A stretch of 64,000 nt of DNA, from NCBI GenBank assembly GCA_047967505.1, contig CM106539.1; one strand, given 5' to 3'. The translations under genes and the position numbers were made by a program. Within the stretch, counting starts at the first letter, position 1; each line of letters begins with the position of its first letter. Below the pieces are notes generated by a model. It made no database searches. It was not told the DNA's origin and saw nothing but the letters and a program-made list of their open reading frames with translations. This DNA is from Dipteris shenzhenensis (lineage: Eukaryota > Polypodiophyta > Polypodiopsida > Gleicheniales). Positions 55,415 through 64,000 of the stretch are shown here, piece by piece.

Positions 55415-55767
55415 TGTTGAGATATAGAGCTCCACTCGTGATATCCCAACATGACCGTTGTGCATTTATGTCATCAACTTGTAAGCTACAGACGCGGTTG
55501 GTACACTGCCCATGAATAATAGCTAGATGACAGCTATCTTTATGTACTCTAGTTAGTGGCTCAGTTAGTATGCCACATTAGTTAGCTGAGTTTGGTTTGA
55601 GACCCACATATAGGGTTCACCTATTCTTTTGTACTTAGAGTTCTTTTGGCTTTCACAACTAAGAAGAGAAAAACTATTTTCAACCTCCACCTTTGTGTAT
55701 ACTCCCCCATTGTGTATGTGAGAAAGCTGCAAGTGAGACTCCTTCCTTCTCTCCCACTCTCTTCACA
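55415..55767 (+). repeat. 5' LTR of copia-A5 (353 bp)
   Basis: It runs from TGTTGAGATATAGAGCTCC to CACTCTCTTCACA, with the same layout as the other A LTRs. It differs from them by scattered substitutions. Confidence 0.93.
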
Positions 55768-56317
55768 TGGTATTAAAGCTCGATTCGTGGTAAGGAGCTC
55801 AAGAAAGCAAACCAAGTTCACGGTGTCCTAGTAAGAGGATCAGTGTTGCTTTCCTTTTTTTTCAAGTTTGGGAGCAAATCTCTATAGGTAGCACAGCCGG
55901 AAAGTGCAAGAGTGCACTGTCTCAGATTGGGATGCCCTTTGCGGTGTGGCAAGAGGGCAGTATATGCTACGGGGGAGGGCAAACCCCTTGGTGAAATTAT
56001 TTTTTTGATTCGAGGCCATTTCGGGGCCCGTTTTGGTGGCGGAAGTTTTTCGCAAGCATTTAGGAAAGTGCCCTGTTTTTGCTGTGCGACCACTGTTCTA
56101 TAGGTCGGTGAAAAGTTATCGCAAAAATTACATCATATGGCCATGTGCAAAGATATTGGGAGTGATAGAATCATTCTTATTGCCTGTTGATGCATAATCG
56201 TCACTAGGAAGTGACTGTGTGGTCAAATACCATTCTCGTCAGTTTTGCAGATTTGCCCTTGTGAGCCAGAAGTTTTGTTTTTTTGTAGTGACAGAATATT
56301 TTGCAGTGTTTTGTAAT

Positions 56318-57150
56318 GGTGTCTAATGCTCTTTTATAGATTGTCACTAAAAAGCTTGACAAGAACAACTTCCAAGGATGGAAGTTTAGAATGACGAATT
56401 TCCTAAAGGGAAAAGGCTATTGGGAGTTTATTACTGGAGCTGAACAAGAACCAGTTATTCCTAATGTTCCCAATCAATAGAAGTTGAAAGCATTTAAAGG
56501 CTAGCATGAGAGAGCCAGAAAAGTTATGTACTGACCGTCTATCAGTATTTCAGATTCTATCATTGTGCATATTCTGGATGTAAGCACACCGAAGGAGGCA
56601 TGGGATACTTTGACAAAAATGTATAGCACAAATATGCAAGCCAAGAAAATGCAGCTCTTGCATAATGTGCAGAGAGAAAATATGAGCATCAATGACTACC
56701 ACATGAAAGTGAAGAAGATTGCAGATGCACTTGCTTTTATTGGGTTGCTAGTGGAAGATGATGATTTAGTTTCTGTGACCTTGAATGGTCTAAGAAAGGA
56801 TTATGCACAATTCCGGACATCCATTGCCGTTCGTGAGAATTTGCCTGATTTTGAGGAGTTGATTGCTCTTCTAATTTCTGAAGAGCAGAGAAATGGTGGT
56901 GCATCTTCTTCAGGAGGAACTTCAAAAGAAGCTGTCTTCTACTTAAATGCTAGAAGAGGTAGAGGCCGAGATAGAGCAAGCCGATTTGGAGGCCATGGCA
57001 GAAATCAGAATATTCAGCAAATTCAAGAAAACCAGTCCTATGGAGGAGGACATGGTAACTTTAGATGCAGGAGAAGCCAAATAGGTCATGGTGGACAAGT
57101 GCAGAAGAAAGCAATGATGTGTGGTATATTGACTCAGGTGTATCAAACCA
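56318..57150 (+). pseudogene. copia-A5 gag remnant
   Basis: Coding is lost at the start by a TAG, and VPNQQE, KGWHER and VMYWLSI each carry a stop (TAG, TAG, TGA). From 56565 the frame is open: KEAWDTLTKMYSTNMQAKKM, SVTLNGLRKDYAQFRTSIAV, LPDFEELIALLISEEQRNGG and a Gly/Arg-rich tail. The zinc knuckle is deleted: GHGG is followed at once by sequence from just before the protease. Confidence 0.9.
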
Positions 57151-57838
57151 CATGACAGGTCATGCAGAATCGATGCAGGATTCAAGGAGAATGGAAAGAC
57201 TAGGATTTGTGGAGACTGGTGATAATACTACACATCCTATTATGCAGATTGGTAAAATTCCTTTGTGTATGCAAGATGGAAAAAAGAAATACCTGTTTGA
57301 TGTATTTCATGTCCCAAATATCACCAAGAACCTTGTTTCTATTGGTCAAATGGTTGAGCAGGGCTTGTAGGTCAGATTTAATCTTCATGGATGCTTTGTT
57401 GAGGATATGAAAAATAATGGTTGCTTGATAGCAAAAGGGAAAAAGAAGGGTAGGATGTTTACGTTGGATGTAGACATGCTTGAATTGAGTGTAGCAATGT
57501 TTGCACATGGGACCGGTGTAGTTGCAGATATTGATATCTGGCATAAACACATTGGTCATGTTAATGTACAGTGAGTTAAATTAATGTAGGCCCAAAATAT
57601 TGTTGTGGGATTGCCTAAGTTCAAGGTTGTAGAAATGCATAAGGTATGTGAAGCTTGTCAATTTGGAAAACAGGCAAGGAAACCATTTCCTAGACATGTT
57701 CAAGAGAGTAAGAGGCCATTGGAATTAATCCACTCTGATGTGTGGACTACTAAAGCTGCATCTATTGGAGGATGTCACTATTTTGTCACTTTTATTGATG
57801 ACTACAGCAGAAAATTTTGGGCGTATTTTATGAAAAAG
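57085..57838 (+). pseudogene. copia-A5 protease and partial integrase
   Basis: The protease is WYIDSGVSNHMTGH, with Ala of DSGA replaced by Val, followed by KIPLCMQDGKKKYLFDVFHV. Stops occur at 57368 (TAG after VEQGL) and 57572 (TGA after HVNVQ). The integrase start has HKHIGHVN (family HKRIGHVN), CEACQFGKQARKPFPRHVQE, HSDVW and FVTFIDDYSRKFW. It breaks off at the gypsy junction before the second catalytic Asp. Confidence 0.9.
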
Positions 57839-60240
57839 AACCCAAATATAATGGTAGGGGAGTCCCAGCCCGCTTCCTCCAGCATTTTGATGCCGCATGT
57901 CGAGCAGGTGGTAAACAATCCCATGAAACTAAGGTGGCTTGGTTTCCAATGGCCTTAATTGATGAAGCGTCTGAATGGTACCTAGACCTTCTCGTGGAAG
58001 AACATTCCACATGGGACCTACTTCAGACAGAATTTAAAAGATGATTTCAAACGGAGAGGCTACAAGATGATCCTGCTTTCCAACTCAGCAAGATCGGCCG
58101 GAGAGAAGATGTATGCACATACCTGGGAAAGATGAAGAGATTGATCACCAAATGTGACCCATGCCGAGATGCAAAGTACCTCATGACATGGTTCATAGCA
58201 GGTCTAAGAAAGAAAATCTGAAAGGATATGAAAAAGATAAGCAGCTATGAAACATTCAGTGCTGCTCATGCGGCAGCCATTGACATCGAGGATGGCATGA
58301 TAGACTTAGACACTAGCAATGATGACGGTAGATCAAATACATGAGATAAGCACTCGAAAAAGGGTAAATCAAAGGACACTACCGCAACATCAAATGAAGA
58401 TCACCTAGAGGCCATGACCTTGAAGCTGAAAGAAGATATGATGTAGGCCATGGATCAAAAACTCCACTTGTCTCAACTGCCAACTCAAACATATCCACGG
58501 TGAGAAAATGTCTGGTGTCCACACTGCATGGCAAATCATACAGCAAATGAGTGCCCGGTCCTTAGAGCCAGGATCATTGCATAAGCAAATCCACCACCAA
58601 GGTTGTGGTGCCATATTTGTGTCATCGGCGGCCATGATGAGAACAGTTGCATCTTCAACATGCGCAACAATCCGCCTCGACCTCCACAGTACCAAGTGGT
58701 CCCCATGCTAGTATACATGCAACCGGCACTTGCACAAGCACCCCCAGCTTCGAGGCTAAATCTTGTTCCCATTCAGACACAAGTCCCACAACTACTCAGG
58801 AATCCAAATCCACAACCATATCCAAGAGCACCAAACCCAGCTCCTCAGGTAGTTCCAATACATCAATTACAAGCCGAGGAAGTAGACTCGTTATTTGAGT
58901 ATAAAGCAGAGTACCCAGTGTACTATGTAGAAGGTGCAGAGGGTCTAATACCAATTTATGCAAATCAAGTACGACACAACACATTTCGAGCACCAATCAA
59001 GTGCTACAGTAGTGGAGAAAATCACTGGGTTGTAGAGTGCCCTCATCATGGTAGCCCAGCTACTTTCCAACCACTCTGTAGAGATTGTGGCATAGGACAT
59101 GCGTGCATGGATTGTCCCATGAAAACTAAGATCCCAGAACAAGAAGAGGTTAAGCCTGACATCCCCATCGGCATCATTGGGGTGGACCATCAAAGTCTGG
59201 GTCCGGCAAGTGTAAAGTCACAACCTGTCAATGTAATTACACGCCAATAGAAAGAGGCCACCAAGGACCCTAACATTCCAATCCAACCAAAGTGACTTCT
59301 GAAAAAGAAAGCACAAGTGCCTCCACCTCCGCCAAGCAATGAGCAGCCAAGCTCATCCACATCAACTCTCGAGCCTCAAATAAAAGAAGCTCCATACCCT
59401 AATGCAGAGGTGGAGAATGCTCGTTTTCAGGTACTTCAACAATGGGTCCAAAATGAACAAGCTCAATTTGAGGCTGAGAAACAAGCTCAAGACCCAATCC
59501 ATGACTTGGCCCCACAAAGTATTGATACTATACTCGAGCCTTTGTTCCAACAACAGACTCCACAACAGAATGTACTGTCACATCAACTTGAAGGAGCCAC
59601 ACTCTCTAGCAACCTGAGTTGCCCTGTGTCAATTCCCATCGGAATCCTCCTACAGAACTGTCCCAATCTCCAGGAGAGTTTCAAAGGATGGATTGAACTC
59701 GCGAATCCCCCTCCACCTATGAACGACATTGAAGATATCCCTATGTGGATGGGTGAGAAAGATGACATATGCAACATTACAGTGCCTTTGATCCACAAGG
59801 CATATAATGAAGGGGTGGAGCAGGTGTCAATGTCCTATCAAAGGAGCTCTACGAAGAATGGGGTCTCCCACCAATGCAAAAGGCTAATTTCAACATATGC
59901 CTTGCCGATGATTCACGGGCTAAACCCTTGGGAATAGTGAATGGCGTGTCCACAAAGATCGTAGATGTCTGCTTTTCCCTTCAATTCACAATCTTGGATC
60001 TCCCCAAAAAATCCTATCAAATCTTACTGGGACGTCCTTGGTCACGAGAAGCATCAGTCCTCCATGACTGGGGAACTGATAGACTGACAATCCAGAATCG
60101 AGACACTGCAGTCAGGGTGAATGTGGGGATAGGAGCTATTAAACCAATTGTGCCTAGAGCATTGGATGACACGTCTTCAACAACAATCGCAAGCAATTCA
60201 TCTCCCTTGCAACAACATGCCATAGCAGGTGACTCATAAA
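57839..60240 (+). pseudogene. Ty3/gypsy gag and protease remnant
   Basis: The gag core runs PKYNGRGVPARFLQHFDAAC, WFPMALIDEASEWYLDLLVE and HSTWDLLQTEFKR, the retrotransposon gag pattern. Four Cys/His knuckle-like motifs follow: CPHCMANHTANEC, CHICVIGGHDENSC, CYSSGENHWVVEC and CRDCGIGHACMDC. A Pro/Gln-rich linker leads to an aspartic protease: GGAGVNVLSKELYEEWGL in one frame (its preceding catalytic Asp codon is lost at a frame break near 59815), then LADDSRAKPLGIV and QILLGRPWSREASVLHDWG. Stops at 58042, 58219, 58342, 59248 and elsewhere show decay. The family is a multi-knuckle plant gypsy type. Confidence 0.85.
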
Positions 60241-60930
60241 GCAATGTCAATAACTGGATACAAACATTGGCAACCATCGACAACTGCCATTCATTAGACC
60301 CCATCTTCTCATAGATAGATGCTAATGCGCTATAGGTAGATCCTCCACTCCAACATGAAGAACCAATCGATCTAGAGATGCCATTCTTTATGGTTGACCT
60401 CGAATGGGATAATGAACCTGAAGAAGGTACCAATACCAATGATGACTCATATTTTCCTTGGGCCTTGAAACAGAGGCTACGAATGTTGAAATTGAAGATC
60501 AAATCTTTGATAATGACTTATCCATTCTGCATGCCCTAATGGCAGTCGAGCTCCCAAAAGTTGAACCTCCGCAGAGCAGAAGATCCCGCAAGAAAGCTGA
60601 AGGAGGAAATCATAGAAAAGCCAAGGTCGAGCACTTCAATGAATTTGAACGAGTCCAAACAAGGATTGTGGAACTGTACCTTGCAAAGTCAGCTCCCTCA
60701 AAATCAGAACCACTGCCTCTTAAATGGTCCCCTGAGGAACTGGAAGGAGTATGCACAGCAAATGAACCCTTACTTGGAAACACCTTACCAGTGGAAAAGT
60801 TACCCAAGAGTTCCCAACATAAGAAGTTTCAAAAATATAAGCCACATGTGCAGATGAAGCTCGATCAAGAGACTTCAAAAAAAGAAAGTCAAGAAGAGAT
60901 TAACAAATTAATGAATATAGTCATATCCTA
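60241..60930 (+). pseudogene. Gypsy post-protease linker remnant
   Basis: A frame at 60458-60931 reads LSILHALMAVELPKVEPPQ, KVEHFNEFERVQTRIVELY and GNTLPVEKLPKSSQHKKFQK. Such long unconserved linkers lie between protease and RT in large plant gypsy elements. No catalytic motif is present. Confidence 0.5.
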
Positions 60931-61290
60931 AGCCAAGGGCAATGATGCCATAGGGTTTCTCCTCTCTAGCAGGATCTCGTGCCGGGTGTGTCAGAGTTGA
61001 GGATTCTCCAGCATTAGAGGCTATTGAAGAAGAAGTTGAAGCAGGTTTGACAAGCCCTGAGAGGTTTTCCCTCATCAATGCAAACTTAACTTTCATCTAC
61101 CATGTGTGAAAGCCTTTACCATTGAACTTATCCATATTCAAGAAGGTAGCCATGAGAGGGTCTAACCCAAAATGGATAGTGTCTTCTCTCTTACAAGGCT
61201 AGAAAGAGTTGAAAAACTTCAAAGTACAAGCATTTAGTGTAGCAAAGACTTGTAACCAAATTCCATACTACATATGATAATGGAAATGAT
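60931..61290 (-). other. Unassigned insert, weak minus-strand coding
   Basis: A short minus frame (61096-60908; RENLSGLVKPASTSSSIAS) differs from the gypsy sequence around it and runs against its direction. I recognise nothing in it. It separates two parts of the gypsy element. Confidence 0.3.
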
Positions 61291-61404
61291 GCTAGTTCAA
61301 CCCAGTACACATGACACCCAGTAGACATGGCACCCAGTACACATGACACCCAATAATGGAAATGCCACCCAGTACACATGACACATGTCAAGCTAGTTCA
61401 ACCC
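61291..61404. repeat. ~17-bp minisatellite between direct repeats
   Basis: Five imperfect units of CCCAGTACACATGACA type (61301-61390) are flanked by GCTAGTTCAACCC at 61291-61303 and 61392-61404. Confidence 0.8.
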
Positions 61405-61658
61405 CATCAGAGGCCACCGATCTTCAAGAAGTGCCAAAATACTTCAAGAATTATACAAGTGGCAGTGCACCAATAGTAAAGCCAAGACCACTCAGAGAAT
61501 CTAAAGTTCAAGAAATCAATAGCATTGGAGAAACTCCAATCTATGAGGGACCGGCAAAAACACGCACAATAAACCTCACCCTTGAAGGGGAGGAAGAAAA
61601 TTTGGTTTTCATTGGGAAACAACTTCGTCAAGAAGATGAATCCATACTCAAACATTAG
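61405..61658 (+). pseudogene. Gypsy pre-RT fragment
   Basis: The frame reads EATDLQEVPKYFKNYTSGSA, KTRTINLTLEGEEENLVFIG and KQLRQEDESILKH, then stops. In plant Ty3/gypsy pol a segment of this kind (NLxxExxxxxVFIG, then LxxxExxxLxxLL) lies just before RT. RT itself is missing; sequence beyond 61658 is unrelated. Confidence 0.6.
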
Positions 61659-61889
61659 GGAAAAAGGGAACTCATTTTGGGGCCCTGTAAGAAATTCACT
61701 ATTTTTTGATTTATTTCTCTCCTAAAAGACCTCAAAAATAGTAAAATACGGAAACGTGGCTCAAAACTGTCAGTAAGGACTACAGAACTGTCAATTCAAA
61801 AAGGAATAAGATAATCTTTTGTCTGACTAACACGATTTTGTATTAAATATCCTCTTAGATTTTTTTTTGTTTACCAAAGATTCCGCATC
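61659..61889. other. AT-rich non-coding DNA upstream of the transposase-like gene
   Basis: It has T-runs and no coding signal, and ends with GTGTGCAG at about 61910, a possible splice acceptor for an upstream exon of the next gene. Confidence 0.4.
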
Positions 61890-62092
61890 TCTTTGGCCGA
61901 CGTGTGCAGGCCTTTCATAAAGAGTCCATCACTGAACTTAGTGATTGCAAGTTTTCAAAATATTCACATGGATACCGCCACACTTCCACGATTCATGTTA
62001 CAAAATGACTATGAGATTGAAAAACAAACTTCGCAACCTGAGAAGCACAAAAAATGGCCGATACTAGTGAGTCACTATCTGAGAAGAAGTGA

Positions 62093-64000
62093 TTACACCA
62101 TCTTCACATCGACTTAGAAGAACAATATGCTCCAGCACAAAAAAGACGAAAGGATACGGTGCTGAATGCTCAACAGCAGGAAAATATGAGAAGAGAAGGG
62201 CTTCAACATATTGACTTATGGTGTGATGGAAGCATATATCCAAAATGTCAAGTAAAAAACTCTACACCTCCATTTGTCAATCCCACCACATTACTGAGGT
62301 TTGCCGGCGATGGACAAAATGGACTTCTTGGTTATATTTCAGCGCAGTCTGCATTTGCGAAAACGTATAAAATGATGTACCTACAAGAAAAGGGGGCCAA
62401 GATGGAGGAGATAGCCATTCGTGCAAAATTGGAGCAGTAGTTGCAGAATGAAATTGAGGAGCATTCATAGAGTAAAAAAGAGTTGACAAGAGCAAGAAAG
62501 AAGAGAACCGTGTTTGGAGATAGACTACGTAGCAGGAAGATTAAAAACATTGTAAATTTGAAGGCTGGGATTGGTGGATGCAAGCGACGAATTCAGGAAG
62601 CAAGGTTAGATTGAAATTTATCATTTTGTATACTCAAAAAGGCTCTCTTCCAGACTATATCTATTTCGTTGATTGTCACAAAATAAGAATGGAGGTGCTG
62701 AATGATATAGTCATATTGTGTTGTTACTACAGGAAATTATTGGAGCCTACAAAAGAAAATATGGACCCGAACCTTCTTCCTGTTAAACAAATGAAAGGAT
62801 TGCTTTCTTGCGGTGTTGCAAAAGGTTTGATTGAGGAAAAAAAATACAAAACAGTCAAACGCAATGTTGTAGAGGACTTTGTATCTAATAATCAAGTTGA
62901 TGGCACTATAATCCAAGAGGCTCTTGATGTTAGTGGAGTTAGCAGGAAGGGATATAGTTCGATTTTTCATGTGATATCCTCAACTTTGAAAGATCAAAGG
63001 ATCAAACGAGTTTTACTGCCAAATCCAACAACCGTGTGGAGGATAAGAGGTCATTTGAATGAAAGTATAGATGAATTTATTGGGCAATATATCCATATTG
63101 AAGAAATATTTCATGGTGTTAAAGGAACCACTGTGTATGATCCTTGGAACAATATATTTTTAGATCTGCAACAACTTCAAAAAAGAATGGTCGAGTTTTA
63201 TGGAATAACATTTGAGGAGTGCAAAGGCATTTTGAAATTCGTTATCAAACTGGATGAGTGTGAGGTTGTAAAGGAAAAGAAAATGGAAAGAGTTACTATT
63301 ACATTGATGAATGGAGCAATTGATACATCATTGACTGAAGCGAGTTCAAAGTATTTTAGTGTGCAGTCAGAGAAACACATATGGTGGTTAGGCTCGTTCC
63401 AGGTATGATCATTTTTTGTTTTATACTTGATTTTGGTCATTGTTTTCAAATTTGATATAGTAATACTTTTGTTTTCTATAATCTCGCAGGTGAAGACCGA
63501 AGACCATGAAACACTAGATTGGGTGTTTCAGCACACAGAAATACCAAGAATAATCAAAAGACAAGTGCAAGGCGAGAATCTCCATGTTGCAGGAAAAGGT
63601 GATTTTCAAGTAGAGTGGCACATGGCCGGGGATCTTAAAACACTTAAGTGCATGTATAACATTAGTAAAGGAGGCAACTCAAAGTCTCCTTGTCTTTACT
63701 GCAAAGAATCAGCTCAAGTAATGGATTCAAAATGGTGGAAGAGAGCACCTAATAGAGATAAAGTTGACCCTGACTTCAAGGCCATTCTGGACATTCCACT
63801 ATGTAATGTTCACATCTGCACATTGCATGGTCTATGTCGAATTATTGAGAAATTGGTATTTTTATATATTGGATTTGCTTGGAAACTCCGTCCCGAAAAA
63901 AATAGAAAGGATGCTCTTCAAGCATTGGAAAAAGTGTTATCCAATATAGGTCTGCATGGAGGAGATGTTCAAATCACAAAGGATTTTAAAAAGTCTACCA
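62093..64000 (+). pseudogene. Spliced transposase-like gene, partial (RNase-H-fold/DDE type?)
   Basis: Three exon segments fit: 62093-62604, 62733-63402 and 63490-64000 onward. Introns are 62605-62732 (GTTAGA...TACTACAG, phase 2) and 63403-63489 (GTATGA...CTCGCAG, phase 0), and the frame is kept across both. Exon 1 encodes a basic coiled-coil-like part (KKELTRARKKRTVFGDRL) with two in-frame TAG stops (62438, 62468), each one C-to-T from CAG. Exon 2 reads LLPVKQMKGLLSCGVAKGLI and VWRIRGHLNESIDEFIGQYI. Exon 3 has EWHMAGDLKTLKCMYNISKG followed by PCLYC, then NVHICTLHGLCRIIEKLV. A GDLK Asp followed by a CxxC pair and a His-rich helix resembles the core of several eukaryotic DDE transposases. The superfamily is not assigned, and the two stops argue for a damaged copy unless exon 1 is spliced differently. 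Confidence 0.55.

Larger units (their letters stand above)
55415..57838 (+). mobile_element. Ty1/copia element A5 (5' part), fused to gypsy sequence
   Basis: It has 5' LTR 55415-55767, primer site 55768-55779 (TGGTATTAAAGC), a leader without ORF to about 56320, gag, protease and half of integrase. At about 57838, after FMKKKN, the sequence switches in mid-codon run to gypsy gag. RT, RNase H and the 3' LTR of A5 are absent. Confidence 0.92.

Noticed and set aside
62578-62732. Start of the transposase-like ORF at 62578
   Set aside because: These codons lie in an apparent intron (62605-62732). Splicing joins the basic upstream exon to AGG-AAA-TTA in frame, which is more convincing.

Overview
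The window looks like repeat-rich nuclear DNA from a land plant. The reasons are stacked Ty1/copia elements with initiator-Met primer sites (TGGTATCAGAGC type), Ty3/gypsy and LINE remains, small spliced genes with GT-AG introns, long GA microsatellites and a satellite array with a period near 180 bp. The sequence alone does not fix the species. I saw no convincing single-copy housekeeping gene, rRNA, tRNA or CRISPR array.

Layout. 1-4250: copia-A copy (A1, minus), entering from the left. 4251-7575: 5'-truncated LINE, an unrecognised decayed coding region and a rearranged A fragment. 7577-9973: one diverged satellite monomer, a foldback and otherwise empty DNA. 9974-22038: nested block, in which copia-B1 sits at the very end of copia-D, which sits in older LTR-flanked DNA (E). 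22039-25023: fragments of copia-C, an A/B relic, GA microsatellites and an integrase fragment. 25029-30491: copia-B2, nearly intact with a perfect target duplication. 30632-37388: A2, a 20-bp minisatellite and A3. 37389-39342: a small gene with tandemly expanded upstream DNA. 39343-42928: A4. 42929-44740: satellite array. 45555-51290: two tandem modules, each a TATA-type promoter followed by kilobases of purine tract studded with a GC-rich cassette. 51317-53480: a decayed ORF with a Ulp1-like active-site signature, and a two-exon gene whose flanks match, in inverted orientation, those of the gene at 37711-38163. 53500-61658: unrecognised decayed coding sequence, A5 and a broken gypsy element. 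61890-64000: spliced gene resembling an RNase-H-fold (DDE-type) transposase, running off the right edge.

How it fits together. Most coding capacity belongs to mobile elements at different stages of decay. B2 is the youngest, and its protein is spoiled only by a 14-bp duplication and a lost RNase H glutamate. The A copies share a derived stop codon in integrase and carry many CAG-to-TAG changes, as expected from cytosine deamination at methylated CHG sites in silenced plant DNA. The features least explained by known families are the paired genes with matching flanks but different ORFs, the promoter plus purine-tract modules, and the spliced transposase-like gene.
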